Shown here piece by piece: positions 9,025 to 18,299 of a DNA stretch of 64,000 nt. Every line of letters begins with the position of its first letter. Within the stretch, counting starts at the first letter, position 1. The translations under genes were made by a program, and so were the position numbers. The notes beneath the pieces were generated by a model. The model did not search any database, was not told the origin of the DNA, and worked only from the letters and a program-made list of their open reading frames with translations. The stretch spans positions 620,001 through 684,000 of the forward strand of contig NZ_CP138918.1 of assembly GCF_047123305.1 (NCBI RefSeq). The letters are read 5' to 3'. The stretch comes from Thalassobius sp047123305. GTDB taxonomy: Bacteria; Pseudomonadota; Alphaproteobacteria; Rhodobacterales; Rhodobacteraceae.

Positions 9025-11057
9025 GCTGCCTGCTCCTTGTTGTCGTGATCAAGGCCCTGGGCCTTCACCAGTTGGGCCACGTCTACAATCAGCGCCACAT
9101 CGCCATCGCCAAGGATGGTTGCACCCGAGAAGACATTGAGGCGGCTGTGCATCGGCGAAAGCTGTTTGATAACGGTCTGGTAGGACCCGATGATCTTATC
9201 GACAGCCAGGCCGATCTGCTGATCGCCGGTACGGACCAGAACCACTTTCGGATGGTCGGCGCGGGTGCCGCCGGTTTCGAAGATCTCACGCAGACGCATG
9301 ATCGAAATCAGTTTCTCGCGCAGTTCCACGGTGGTGGTCGGGTCAGTGCCGTCACGGATGTCTTCCGGCTCTTCAACGATGCCTTCAACAGCGGCCAGCG
9401 GCACGGTGTAGCGCTCCTCGCCCACTTGCAGCAGCAGACCGTCGATGATCGCCAGTGTCAGCGGCAGACGCAGCGTGAAGGAGCTGCCCTGGCCCAGTTC
9501 CGATTCAATCTCAACCGAGCCACGCAGGGATTCGACGGTGGATTTCACCACGTCGGTGCCCACGCCACGGCCGGACAGATCGGTCACCGCTTCTGCGGTC
9601 GAGAAACCAGGCGCCATCAACAGATGGAAGATTTCCTGACGCGACAGGTTCGCATCGGCCGAGATCATGCCGCGCTCAACAGCGCGGTTGAAGATGAATT
9701 CAGGGTCAAGGCCCTTACCATCATCCTGAACCGAGATCAGAACATCCGCACCCGAGTAGGAGGCTTTCAGACGCACCGTGCCGCGGGCCGGTTTGCCGGC
9801 TTCGATACGGGTGTCGTTGTCTTCCAGACCGTGATCCACTGCGTTGCGCAAGATATGCACCAGCGGGTCCGACAGTTTCTCGATAACGGTTTTGTCCAGT
9901 TCGGTTTCTTCACCTTCGATAACGAAGTCGAAGTCCTTGCCTGTTTTGCCGGCCAGATCATGCGCCAGACGCTGGAAGCGGCCAGTGATCGAGGACATCG
10001 GGGTCAGGCGGATCGCCATGGTGGTGTCGCGCAGACCCAGCGCCAGACGCTGGATGTCTTCGACGACTTCCATCAGGTTCGGATCGTTCAGCTTCTGCGC
10101 CAGATCCGACAGGCGGGCCTCGGCGATAACCAGTTCGCCCACGCGGTCCATGATGTCGTCCAGACGTTCTGCCGAAACGCGCATCTGCACATTGGCGGAA
10201 CCGGATTTCTTGCCACCAGACTTCTTGCCCTCGGCTTTGGCTTTCGGGGCTTCAGCTTTGGCGGCCTCTGCCGGTGCGGCTTCGGCCTCAGCTTCAACCG
10301 GTGCCGTTTCAACGGGGGAGGCTTCAACAACCGGGGCAGCGCCGCGGATTGCGGTCAGTTCCAGCTCCATCGAGTCTTCGTGGAACATGAAGACGTCGCG
10401 AATATCGCCTTCATCAGCCGACGGCGGCAAGATCATTTCCCAACCGGTGTGCAGCTCGTTCGGCTTCAACTCGCCCAGGGCCGGAATGCTGTCGATCAGC
10501 GCTTCGGTCTTGGTGTCCGGGCCGCCGATTTCCATCAGCTCTTCGAGGATCGCCACAGGGTTTCCACCGATTTCCATGAACTCGGGCGGCAGTTTGAAGC
10601 GCAGTTTCCAGCCTTCCAGCTCGCCTTCGGCGGCAGCGGGCTCTTCTGCAACATCCGCCGCATCTGCAGCAGCGGCAGGGGCATCCCCACCAGAGGTCGC
10701 AGCAGCCAGCGCGGCCTTCAGTTCCGCGTCCTTTTCGGTCGGCGGCTCTTCACCTTCCAGCAGGGCCACGATCAGGTCATAGGCTTTCAGCGACACGGCA
10801 ATCAGATCCGGCGTCACAACAGCATTGCCCGAGCGCACCTGTTCAAAGGCAGCTTCGAAGTCATGGATGAACTCTGCCAGACGGGCAAAGCCGAACATGG
10901 CGCCGGTGCCTTTGAGGGTGTGCAGGTCACGGAAAACCTGTGTCACCAGCTCCATATCATCCGGGGTCGAGTTCAGTTGCAGGAGGCATTCCTGCAAGCT
11001 CTCTATCAGCGCTTCCGTCTCCTGGCGGAAGATTTCCTGGGTTTCCTCATCAATCAT
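9021..11057 (-). CDS. cheA: CheA chemotaxis histidine kinase
   Basis: 678 residues. P1 HPt domain at the N-terminus with phospho-His46 in RDLHTLKGTGAMFGF; a middle region with an Ala/Pro/Glu-rich linker (~135-150) and a domain of unclear type (~150-250); a second Ala/Lys/Glu linker; P3 dimerisation helix (SAERLDDIMDRVGELVIAEA); P4 ATPase (HILRNAVDHGLED, DDGKGLD, GRGVGTDVV); and P5 CheW-like regulatory domain at the C-terminus. It autophosphorylates in response to receptors and passes phosphate to CheY and CheB. The middle domain does not look like the classical P2 CheY-binding domain, though I cannot exclude divergence. Confidence 0.97.
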   Translation of the reverse strand: MIDEETQEIFRQETEALIESLQECLLQLNSTPDDMELVTQVFRDLHTLKGTGAMFGFARLAEFIHDFEAAFEQVRSGNAVVTPDLIAVSLKAYDLIVALLEGEEPPTEKDAELKAALAAATSGGDAPAAAADAADVAEEPAAAEGELEGWKLRFKLPPEFMEIGGNPVAILEELMEIGGPDTKTEALIDSIPALGELKPNELHTGWEMILPPSADEGDIRDVFMFHEDSMELELTAIRGAAPVVEASPVETAPVEAEAEAAPAEAAKAEAPKAKAEGKKSGGKKSGSANVQMRVSAERLDDIMDRVGELVIAEARLSDLAQKLNDPNLMEVVEDIQRLALGLRDTTMAIRLTPMSSITGRFQRLAHDLAGKTGKDFDFVIEGEETELDKTVIEKLSDPLVHILRNAVDHGLEDNDTRIEAGKPARGTVRLKASYSGADVLISVQDDGKGLDPEFIFNRAVERGMISADANLSRQEIFHLLMAPGFSTAEAVTDLSGRGVGTDVVKSTVESLRGSVEIESELGQGSSFTLRLPLTLAIIDGLLLQVGEERYTVPLAAVEGIVEEPEDIRDGTDPTTTVELREKLISIMRLREIFETGGTRADHPKVVLVRTGDQQIGLAVDKIIGSYQTVIKQLSPMHSRLNVFSGATILGDGDVALIVDVAQLVKAQGLDHDNKEQAA

Positions 11058-11422
11058 CAGCCTACCACCTTTTTCACAACGGCAAGCAGCTTGGCCTGCT
11101 CAAAGGGTTTCATCACCCAACCCAGGGCCCCAGCGGCCTTGGCCTGGCTTTTCAAGTCGCCTTCGCTTTCGGTCGAAAGGAAGATGATCGGAACACCGGA
11201 CGACGAGGGGTCGTTGCGGTAGGCTTGGATGAATTCGATGCCAGTCATGTTCGGCATGTTCTGGTCGGTGATGACCATGTCGAAGCGTTTGGCTTTGGCG
11301 GTATCAAGGCCCTGAGCGCCGTCTTCGCACTGGGTAACCTCATAACCTTCCTGCTGCAGGGTCATTGCGACCATTCGCCGGACGGAGGGCGAGTCGTCGA
11401 TAATCAGAATCTCTTTACTCAT
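11057..11422 (-). CDS. cheY: CheY single-domain response regulator
   Basis: 121 residues, one receiver domain: acidic pocket IDDSP (Asp9, Asp10), phospho-acceptor Asp53 in VITDQNMPNMTG, Thr/Ser at FLSTES, and Lys105 in WVMKPF. There is no output domain, so it acts by protein contact, classically at the flagellar motor. Its stop overlaps the cheA start (TAATG-type junction). Being in the operon with cheA, it is the obvious phosphate acceptor. Confidence 0.96.
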   Translation of the reverse strand: MSKEILIIDDSPSVRRMVAMTLQQEGYEVTQCEDGAQGLDTAKAKRFDMVITDQNMPNMTGIEFIQAYRNDPSSSGVPIIFLSTESEGDLKSQAKAAGALGWVMKPFEQAKLLAVVKKVVG

Positions 11423-11451
11423 TGTACGTGTACCTTCAGCATTAGTTCGTT

Positions 11452-11745
11452 TCAGGCCGCGGGGGCCAGGATCTGGTCAAAACCCGTGGTGGCGCACATC
11501 GCACCGAAAGGGCCTATCTCTTTCAACGACGCAACGGCGTCAGATTTAACCTTTCCATCCCGCACAGCGGCACAAAGAAGCTGGCCGAGGCTGAACAGGA
11601 CGGCACCGGGCGTGTCGTCGGCGACATCTGCACTCAGCGCGACCTCTCCTCCGTCAGGTGCAGCGGCAAGCTGGTCACGGTACGGCAAGAGGCTTTCGAA
11701 GGTGCTGGTACTGTCCAGCGCGATCTCCAGAGCGGTGTCAGACAT
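11452..11745 (-). CDS. Small STAS-like protein of the che operon
   Basis: 97 residues, no signal peptide or membrane segment. Size and pattern (an early acidic turn, VALSADVADDTPGAVLFSLG where STAS proteins have their central strand and Ser/Thr helix cap, then a C-terminal GFDQIL) fit a divergent single STAS domain, as found beside cheY in several alphaproteobacterial che operons. No catalytic residues are expected. It may bind another protein of the array or a nucleotide. The family assignment is by pattern only. Confidence 0.6.
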   Translation of the reverse strand: MSDTALEIALDSTSTFESLLPYRDQLAAAPDGGEVALSADVADDTPGAVLFSLGQLLCAAVRDGKVKSDAVASLKEIGPFGAMCATTGFDQILAPAA

Positions 11746-11858
11746 AGGTTTCTTCCTTCTGTTGCGGCCCTGTTAGCCTGCGGGCGCGCGGTTGGGGGTC
11801 AGCGGCGGCGGCCGCTAGGTGGTCTGGGACGGGCGCCGGCAGCCCCCGCCCCTTCGCA

Positions 11859-13460
11859 TTACGAGGCGATCTTGAAATCGGCGTCGTCATCGTCGCCGCC
11901 AAGATCCAGAACAAGTTCATCCGCAGAGTCTTCGGGCGAAGCCTCATAGGCACTGTTAGCGTCTACCTGGAAGAAGCCGATGATTTCGGCCAGTTGTTCG
12001 GCCTGGCTCGACAGCTGGGTGGCTGCACTCGACAGTTCTTCCGATGCGGCGGTGTTTTCCTGGGTGACAACGTCCAGACGCTGAACCGATTCATTGATCT
12101 GGGTCGATCCAATGGCCAGTTCCCGCGATGCACCGGTGATGTCGCTCACGAGGGACGAGGTCTTCTCGATATGCGGCACCAGTTGTTCCAGCATCTCACC
12201 AGCAGTGGTGGCGCTTTTCACGGTGTCATTGGACAGTTTGGAAATCTCTGCGGCAGCCTGCTGGCTGTTTTCAGCCAGTTTGCGCACTTCTGAGGCCACC
12301 ACGGCAAAGCCACGACCATGTTCACCGGCACGGGCCGCCTCAACCGCGGCGTTCAGCGCCAGAAGGTCGGTTTGACGGGCGATTTCCTGCAACACGTTGA
12401 TCCGTTCACCAATGGTCTTCATCGCGCTCACGGCTTCGGCCACAGCCACACCCGAGCTTTGCGCCTCAGAGGCAGAACGGCGGGCCATATCTTCAGTGGC
12501 AATCGCGTTTTCCGAGCTGGCCGAAATATTGGCCGACATCTGCTCCACAGCCGAGGAGACCTCTTCGGTAGAACCTGCCTGCACCGACGCGCCTTCCGAC
12601 AGCGATTCAGACGTGCCCGCAACCTGATTGGAGCCCGCCGCCAGATTGCGCACAGCAGATGTCACGTTGTTCACGGTCTCCCGCAGACGCAGCACCATGT
12701 CGTTCTGGGCCTTCAGAAGATCGGCGATTTCATGGTCGCCAGAAACATCAGCCGTGTGACGCAGATCGCCACCGGCCACCTGGCGGGCCATTTCGATCGA
12801 CTGGTTCAGACCACGCGACAGGGTGCGTACGATCAGGGCTGCTGAAATCAGCGCCACCAGACCGGCAATCACCGCCGCAGTCAGCAATTGGGTGCGGGTG
12901 GCAGCAAACTCCGCCTCAGAGGCCGCAACCGCCGCGTTCAGGTCCTTGGCAAAGGTCGCCTGCAATTCGCGGGCAACAGTTGCCGCTTCTGTCACCGCGG
13001 TTTGAGCGTCGTGGTGGTACATTTCATTGGCCTGGCTGTCGCCTTCCAACTCATACTCAATGGCAAATTCGGTCAGTTCGACAAATTCAGCAACCTTGGC
13101 CATCAGCGTGGCCAGCTTGGCCTTCTCTTCTTCGTTCGCCAGATCCTGCAGCTGGTCGATCACGGCAATCATCTGGTTCGACTGGCGCGTGATGTTTTCC
13201 TGCAAGCCCGGAATACGTGCGGGATCATCTTCGCCACCTTCCCAGCCGATCAGGATATTGGCCGAGTCCAGACGGATGCCCTGACCCAGAATAAAGATCT
13301 GCTGAGCATAGAGCAGTTTGCCTGCCTCTACTTCAGCCACACGGCTCAGCGATTGGTTCGCCTTGCCAAGCTGCTGGATTGCAACAAAGACGCTGCCTGC
13401 AAAAATCAGGATCAGTGCGGCAAAGGTCGCAACCAATCGAGTTTTGATATTAAAGCGCAT
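11859..13460 (-). CDS. Methyl-accepting chemotaxis protein (transmembrane receptor)
   Basis: 533 residues. TM helix ~8-29, periplasmic helical sensor domain ~30-190 (four-helix-bundle type), TM helix ~190-212, HAMP ~212-262, and the cytoplasmic signalling coil. The highly conserved hairpin tip is present (IARQTDLLALNAAVEAARAG near 360-379, then EHGRGFAVVASEVRKLAE). Gln/Glu pairs suitable for CheR/CheB modification flank it. The C-terminus is an acidic tail (LDLGGDDDDADF) with no NWETF-type CheR tether. It is the first gene of the che operon and so probably its main dedicated receptor; the ligand is unknown. Confidence 0.95.
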   Translation of the reverse strand: MRFNIKTRLVATFAALILIFAGSVFVAIQQLGKANQSLSRVAEVEAGKLLYAQQIFILGQGIRLDSANILIGWEGGEDDPARIPGLQENITRQSNQMIAVIDQLQDLANEEEKAKLATLMAKVAEFVELTEFAIEYELEGDSQANEMYHHDAQTAVTEAATVARELQATFAKDLNAAVAASEAEFAATRTQLLTAAVIAGLVALISAALIVRTLSRGLNQSIEMARQVAGGDLRHTADVSGDHEIADLLKAQNDMVLRLRETVNNVTSAVRNLAAGSNQVAGTSESLSEGASVQAGSTEEVSSAVEQMSANISASSENAIATEDMARRSASEAQSSGVAVAEAVSAMKTIGERINVLQEIARQTDLLALNAAVEAARAGEHGRGFAVVASEVRKLAENSQQAAAEISKLSNDTVKSATTAGEMLEQLVPHIEKTSSLVSDITGASRELAIGSTQINESVQRLDVVTQENTAASEELSSAATQLSSQAEQLAEIIGFFQVDANSAYEASPEDSADELVLDLGGDDDDADFKIAS

Positions 13461-13899
13461 AAATTTTCCTTCCGGGACACGCGGGTAGCTTCATCGAATC
13501 TGGGAGGGTGCACGGCCGCACGAAAAGACGCGCATCCCCCCGAGGGGCGATGGCGTGGGGAGCGTTCAATCCGCTCAAACCTTGGGAAAGACCTAAAAAC
13601 ACAGGCAGTACCCACTCACTCGTCACATTGTTACACCAGGCGCATTGAGCGCCGTGACAATACTAACGGCAGAGGGTCCGGCCATTTTCCGTGATTCTCT
13701 GGATTTTTCAGTCAAGTAGACCTGAGTCTAGTTTTGCAGGCATACTTTTAGGCAGGTATTGCGACCAAGGGGCTGCTGGATGCCCCCTTTGCTACCCCTA
13801 AGTTGCAGCCTGTCCCCAGACAGCACCGATCAACTGGGGATAAGTCCAAGGGAAGGCATTGCTTTTGGCGATGGCTACAAGTGCGCTCAGCCCGTTCCC
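13461..13899. other. Intergenic region upstream of the che operon
   Basis: 439 bases between the end of a kinase gene and the start of the MCP. It must hold the main promoter of the che operon (minus strand). A weak hairpin with AAGGGGC and GCCCC arms lies near 13767-13790 and could end the kinase transcript. I see no protein or RNA gene. Confidence 0.45.
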
Positions 13900-16077
13900 T
13901 CAACCTGCCTTTGAGGTCGAGTCATCTGGAAACAACAGCCGGTCCATCTGGCGCTGCAATTCAGACAGAGAAACGGGTTTCAACAGGCACCCACTCATCC
14001 CCGCCTCTTCCACGCGGCGGATGCCCTCTTGGGTGACGTCCGCTGTGATCGCCAGGACCGGCACCGGTGCTGCGCTATTGTCCAGCTCAATCTCACGGAT
14101 GGTGCGCGTCATGGCAAACCCAGACATATCTGGCATCTCGCAATCGGTCAGCACCAGATCGAACTGGCCGCCCTTCCACTTTTGCAAGGCTTCCCGCCCC
14201 CCATCTGCGGTGACCGCCGCATGCCCAAGTAATTCGACCTGCGCTTTCAACACATGCAGGTTGATGGCATTGTCATCCACAATCAGCACCCGTTTCACCT
14301 GTTCACCAACCCGTTCCTGACGGGGATTCACGATGGGTGTGACCTCATGCCGGGGCATCTCTGTTTCCACCACACGGCCACCCAATTCGGCAATCGCCGC
14401 GTAAAGATCGCTGCGCATCATCGGATGCACCGGCAGGACAAACAGGTTTTCCTCGGGCCGCTCCAGCAGACGCGAACGGTCCGTGGTGCAGCGCAGGATT
14501 TTGGCTGCTGGCCGCCGCTCCAATATCGCCGCCTGTGTGGCGTCCAGCATGGCCTGTGGTTTTGGCAACAGCAGGTAAATCGTGTCGTCCCGCAAAGCGA
14601 TGTCAGAGGCCATCAGCTCTTCCAGTGAGGTGACATAGTGCATTTCCACGCCCCCCTTGCCCAAAACCCCGTCCAGTCCGGTCACAAGATTTTCGATGAT
14701 CGGCCCGACACAAACCACCTGCAACCCGTCCAGGTCCGGCAGCCGCTTACGGCCCTCTGCCATCACGTAGGGCAGCCGTAGCCGGATCTCTGTGCCTTCT
14801 CCGGGAATGCTGCTGACCTCCATCTCGCCGCCCATAAGGCCGACCAGCTGATGGGTGATCGACATGCCAAGCCCGGTGCCTCGTACTTGCGACAGCGCCG
14901 AGTCCTGCCCCTGCACGAAGGGTTCGCAAAAGGTCTCAACCAAATCCGTGGACATGCCGATGCCATTATCTCGGACCACCATTTCGATCGAGTGCCCCGG
15001 CCCTTTGTGAACCATCACCCCCACCTCGCCCGCACGGTTGGTCAGCGCCGTGGCCGAGTATTTCACCGCATTGCTGACGACGTTCAGCAAAATCTGCCGC
15101 AGCCGCACCCCATCAATTTCAATCCAAACCGGCGCATCGCGATCGATAAACAAACGCTGCCGCACCCCGTTGGCGGAACACATCGGCACCAGAGTCAGGG
15201 CAACTTGTTCCACCAGTTCCGGCAATTCGGTACGGCTGGGCAAAATGTCCAGCTTGTCCGCTTCGATCTTACTGGCATCCAGCACGTCATCGATGATCCG
15301 CAACAACGAATGCGCACTTTCGCGGATAGTCGACATCGAAAGCTGCTGGTTTGGCCGCAAGCCTGAATGTTCCAGAATATCCAGCGTACCGATGATCCCG
15401 TTCATCGGGGTGCGGATTTCATGGCTCATGTTGGCCAGAAACCGGCTCTTCGCCAGATAGGCCTGTCGGGCTTCTTCCATGGCGCCCGCCACTTCATCGG
15501 TCGAGCGTTCCACCTGGTAGGCGTTGAAGCCAATCAACACGAGCACCATCAGCGCCATGGTGGCCACGACCCCAAATCGCACAAGGTCGCGCATCTCTGG
15601 GCTATCCGCCTTGGGCCAACCCCAGTTGGCCGTGAAATCAAAACTGGCGTCAGCAAACGCAAACAGCGCCATAGCCCCGACCAGCGTCAACACCGCCATC
15701 AACGCGGATCGTTCATGCCGCCAGGACAGCAACATGAAGGGAAAGCCAAGGTAGACAATAAACAGCAGTTCAGGCTGGGCATCCCCGGTGAAAAACAGCG
15801 AGGTCATAAAGGCGCCAAGCGACCCGAACAGGATCCACAGGGACCGCCCCAACAGATGCTGGCCACGCTTCATCAGATAAAGAACAAACAGATTGCCGGG
15901 GATGCTGGCCAGCGATGCCCCAACAGCCTGCCATTCCTGTAGGCTGCTCAGAAACAAGATCCAGACCGCGACAGACACCAAGGAGAACCAGACCGCCACT
16001 TGGCCAAGCGAGATTCTCCGGCGCAATGCCATCGCACGCCGGTCGGTCAGCAGGGTGTCCTGCGGGTTGCTGCTCAT
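13900..16077 (-). CDS. Hybrid histidine kinase with multi-helix membrane sensor, degenerate and true receivers
   Basis: 725 residues from the ATG at 16077; a TTG at 16170 is in frame but unlikely. About six TM helices in the first 190 residues, with almost no periplasmic domain, form the sensor. HisKA has LANMSHEIRTPMNG (His ~219); ATPase has RLRQILLNVVSNAVKYS, DNGIGM and GTGLGMSI. A region of about 120 residues (~449-565) resembles a receiver fold but lacks the phospho-Asp; it holds ILRCTTDRSRLLERP. The C-terminal receiver is canonical (IVDDNAINLHVL, LTDCEMPDMSG with Asp ~645, LLKPV). It is closely similar in architecture and sequence to the kinase at 37737-39908. No HPt is present. It lies directly upstream of the che operon in the same direction, but 439 bases away. 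Confidence 0.9.
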   Translation of the reverse strand: MSSNPQDTLLTDRRAMALRRRISLGQVAVWFSLVSVAVWILFLSSLQEWQAVGASLASIPGNLFVLYLMKRGQHLLGRSLWILFGSLGAFMTSLFFTGDAQPELLFIVYLGFPFMLLSWRHERSALMAVLTLVGAMALFAFADASFDFTANWGWPKADSPEMRDLVRFGVVATMALMVLVLIGFNAYQVERSTDEVAGAMEEARQAYLAKSRFLANMSHEIRTPMNGIIGTLDILEHSGLRPNQQLSMSTIRESAHSLLRIIDDVLDASKIEADKLDILPSRTELPELVEQVALTLVPMCSANGVRQRLFIDRDAPVWIEIDGVRLRQILLNVVSNAVKYSATALTNRAGEVGVMVHKGPGHSIEMVVRDNGIGMSTDLVETFCEPFVQGQDSALSQVRGTGLGMSITHQLVGLMGGEMEVSSIPGEGTEIRLRLPYVMAEGRKRLPDLDGLQVVCVGPIIENLVTGLDGVLGKGGVEMHYVTSLEELMASDIALRDDTIYLLLPKPQAMLDATQAAILERRPAAKILRCTTDRSRLLERPEENLFVLPVHPMMRSDLYAAIAELGGRVVETEMPRHEVTPIVNPRQERVGEQVKRVLIVDDNAINLHVLKAQVELLGHAAVTADGGREALQKWKGGQFDLVLTDCEMPDMSGFAMTRTIREIELDNSAAPVPVLAITADVTQEGIRRVEEAGMSGCLLKPVSLSELQRQMDRLLFPDDSTSKAG

Positions 16078-16270
16078 TCGATCCGTCACTCTGTCGACGC
16101 TACCAAGATTTCGACGCGGCAGGGAAGGAAAATGCACGGCTGTGCAACCTATAGAATGCGCGTCACCCAAGGCTCTGCCATCATTGGCAGAATTGGTCGA
16201 GTTCCAACCTGCAAACCCTATGCCAAAGCATAGCGCGCCGCGTGGGAACGTGTGTCTGTCGGGGGGACTT

Positions 16271-16347
16271 TGGTAGCGGAGGAGGGACTTGAACCCCCGA
16301 CACGCGGATTATGATTCCGCTGCTCTAACCAACTGAGCTACTCCGCC
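16271..16347 (-). tRNA. tRNA-Met (CAU)
   Basis: A 77-base cloverleaf on the minus strand: acceptor GGCGGAG pairing with CTCCGCT (one wobble), D-arm GCTC/GAGC, anticodon stem GCGGA/TCCGC with loop ATCATAA giving anticodon CAT, T-arm with GGTTCAAGTCC, and an encoded CCA. The 5' G-C pair and anticodon stem fit elongator Met tRNA of alphaproteobacteria. A lysidine-modified tRNA-Ile2 also has CAT but normally differs in the acceptor stem. Confidence 0.93.
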
Positions 16348-16652
16348 AAAGTGAGCGTGGAATTACGGCGAAGGGCGCGGGGGGTCAAGGGCGAAAATGA
16401 CAAAATTGATGAGAAAAGTGCTGGTTTCGAATTTTGCGTTGGAAAGCCGACAGATTCCGATGCGATGGCCGGACCCCTTTCGAGATTGCCCAAAAATTGG
16501 ACAGCATCCCCAAATTCTGCTCAGAAATGCATCCCACTACACCTCTTCCGCCGCGACCTGCCCAAATCACAGGCAGATTGGCTTGCTCCAAAACAGACCA
16601 AAGCGCCTGATGCCTGCCGGATCCTTGATCTGACATCGCATAAACAACCGCT
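16348..16652. other. Intergenic region before the urease operon
   Basis: 305 bases. It should contain the promoter of the tRNA gene (minus) and of the urease operon (plus). I see no gene, clear hairpin or strong promoter consensus that would justify a more specific call. Confidence 0.4.
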
Positions 16653-17510
16653 TTGAGGCCCCCCATCACCCTGCCTGCCGACATATCCGAGGCTGCCCCA
16701 GCATTGCCGCAACCCCGCGCCATTGGACGGGGAGTGCTGGCTTGCAAACGTCGGGGTGCGGCCACCGTACTGGCAGGGCTGCGAACCTCGGGCTGTCTGA
16801 AGCTGCTGTTCCCGCGCATGTCAGAACCAGCCCAAACCGCTGTGCTGCTGAACACCGCCGGGGGAATCACCGGCGGCGACTCGCTGCGGTTTGAGGCGGA
16901 AGCCGGTTCCAAGGCGCATCTGAGACTCACCACGCAAGCGGCGGAACGGGTCTACAAGGCCCAGCCCGGTGAGGTCGGCACGGTCGAGGCCCGCCTGACC
17001 CTGACCGCTGGCAGCCGTCTGGATTGGTTGCCGCAGGAAACGATCCTCTATGACAAGGGCGCGCTGCACCGGAGCCTGCGCGCGGATCTGGCGGCGGACG
17101 CCCGCCTTCTTCTGGTCGAACCACTGATCTTTGGCCGCGCCGCCATGGGGGAACGGGTGCATCAGATCAGCCTGCATGACCAGCTGCGGATCTACCGCGA
17201 TGACGCTTTGGTTTTTGCCGACACGCTGCGTCTCCACGGCGACCTGCACGCGCAGATGCAACGCAAAGCAATTGGCGATGGCGCGGGGGCGATGGCCTCA
17301 GCGCTATTGGTGTCGGATGCGGGCGAATGCGAAACCCTGTTGCCGCGCCTGCGCGCGCTGCTGCCCGACACCGCCGGCGCCTCGATCCTGCGCCCTGGCG
17401 TCTTGTTCCTACGTGCCCTTGCCCCTGACAGTTTCCTGCTGCGCCGCGACCTGATCCCGGCGCTGACCCTGATGAATGGCGCGGATCTGCCGCGCACCTG
17501 GATGATTTAA
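16653..17510 (+). CDS. ureD: UreD (UreH) urease accessory protein
   Basis: 285 residues from a TTG start at 16653, 9 bases after an in-frame stop; no ATG is available before the conserved core, so a non-ATG start is forced. The core matches UreD: SGCLKLLFPR near 47-56, LLNTAGGITGGDSL, TTQAAERVY, and LPQETILYDKGALHRS. UreD binds apo-urease and, with UreF and UreG, forms the nickel-insertion complex. It heads the operon, 13 bases before ureA. Confidence 0.95.
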   Translation: MRPPITLPADISEAAPALPQPRAIGRGVLACKRRGAATVLAGLRTSGCLKLLFPRMSEPAQTAVLLNTAGGITGGDSLRFEAEAGSKAHLRLTTQAAERVYKAQPGEVGTVEARLTLTAGSRLDWLPQETILYDKGALHRSLRADLAADARLLLVEPLIFGRAAMGERVHQISLHDQLRIYRDDALVFADTLRLHGDLHAQMQRKAIGDGAGAMASALLVSDAGECETLLPRLRALLPDTAGASILRPGVLFLRALAPDSFLLRRDLIPALTLMNGADLPRTWMI

Positions 17511-17523
17511 CCGAGAGCCTCTG

Positions 17524-17826
17524 ATGCAACTGACCCCGCGTGAAAAAGACAAACTGCTGATCGCCATGGCCGCCGAGGTTGCCCGCAAGCGGCTGACCCG
17601 TGGCGTGAAGCTGAACCACCCCGAAGCCATCGCGCTGATCACCGAAGCCGTTGTCGAAGGCGCCCGTGATGGCCGTGCGGTGGCGGATTTGATGCAGGCC
17701 GGTGCCGAAGTGGTGCGCCGCGAGGACTGTATGGAGGGCATCGCCGAGATGATCCACGAGGTTCAGGTTGAGGCCACCTTCCCCGACGGGACTAAGCTGG
17801 TCACCGTGCATGACCCGATCCGCTGA
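17524..17826 (+). CDS. ureA: Urease gamma subunit
   Basis: 100 residues, exactly the usual length. It begins MQLTPREKDKLLIAMAAEVA and contains KLNHPEAIALI, GRAVADLM and the C-terminal TFPDGTKLVTVHDPI of the family. It is the smallest structural subunit of the trimeric (gamma-beta-alpha)3 nickel enzyme that splits urea to ammonia and carbamate. Confidence 0.98.
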   Translation: MQLTPREKDKLLIAMAAEVARKRLTRGVKLNHPEAIALITEAVVEGARDGRAVADLMQAGAEVVRREDCMEGIAEMIHEVQVEATFPDGTKLVTVHDPIR

Positions 17827-17880
17827 TCGTTGAGGAGATGTTGAAATGAGTATTTGCAGATCGTTGAAAGGGGCCGCGCA

Positions 17881-18189
17881 ATGATCCCCGGAGAGATCTT
17901 TCCTGCCGACGGCACATTGGAGCTGAACGCCAACCAGCCGGTGGTGACCCTTATGGTGGCCAACACAGGCGACCGTCCGGTGCAGGTTGGCAGCCACTAC
18001 CACTTTGCCGAGGTGAATCCCGGGCTGGAGTTTGACCGCGCCGCCGCACGTGGGTTGCGGCTAGACGTTGCCGCGGGCACTGCGGTGCGGTTTGAACCGG
18101 GCCAACGGCGTGAAGTGACGCTGGTGCCGCTTTCAGGTGCGCGGGCGGTCTATGGGTTCAACCAGCAGGTCATGGGACCACTGGGGTGA
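17881..18189 (+). CDS. ureB: Urease beta subunit
   Basis: 102 residues. The start at 17881 gives the canonical MIPGEIFPADGTLELN and is preceded by AAAGGGG; a start 27 bases upstream would add a non-homologous tail. Family features are VQVGSHYHFAEVNPGL, the Arg-Gly-Leu-Arg-Leu-Asp turn, and GARAVYGFNQQVMG at the end. It packs against UreC in the holoenzyme. It is followed by a 110-base gap and then an unrelated gene, which is unusual inside a urease operon. Confidence 0.97.
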   Translation: MIPGEIFPADGTLELNANQPVVTLMVANTGDRPVQVGSHYHFAEVNPGLEFDRAAARGLRLDVAAGTAVRFEPGQRREVTLVPLSGARAVYGFNQQVMGPLG

Positions 18190-18299
18190 CACAGCCGGGC
18201 GATCATCCCCAAGGGCAATTTGGACAGAAAGCCTTGACCCGCTTGCGCAAATCCGGCGCAGTGGCGGCATTTCACACCTTATTGTCCAAGGAGTTTCCC

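Noticed and set aside
9045..11222. A 725-residue open frame on the plus strand
   Set aside because: It is antisense to cheA. Its codons mirror cheA codons, it has no family resemblance, and cheA is unambiguous.
16271..16347. tRNA as an integration site for a mobile island
   Set aside because: No integrase or direct repeat of the tRNA end was found; the urease operon downstream looks like core chromosome.
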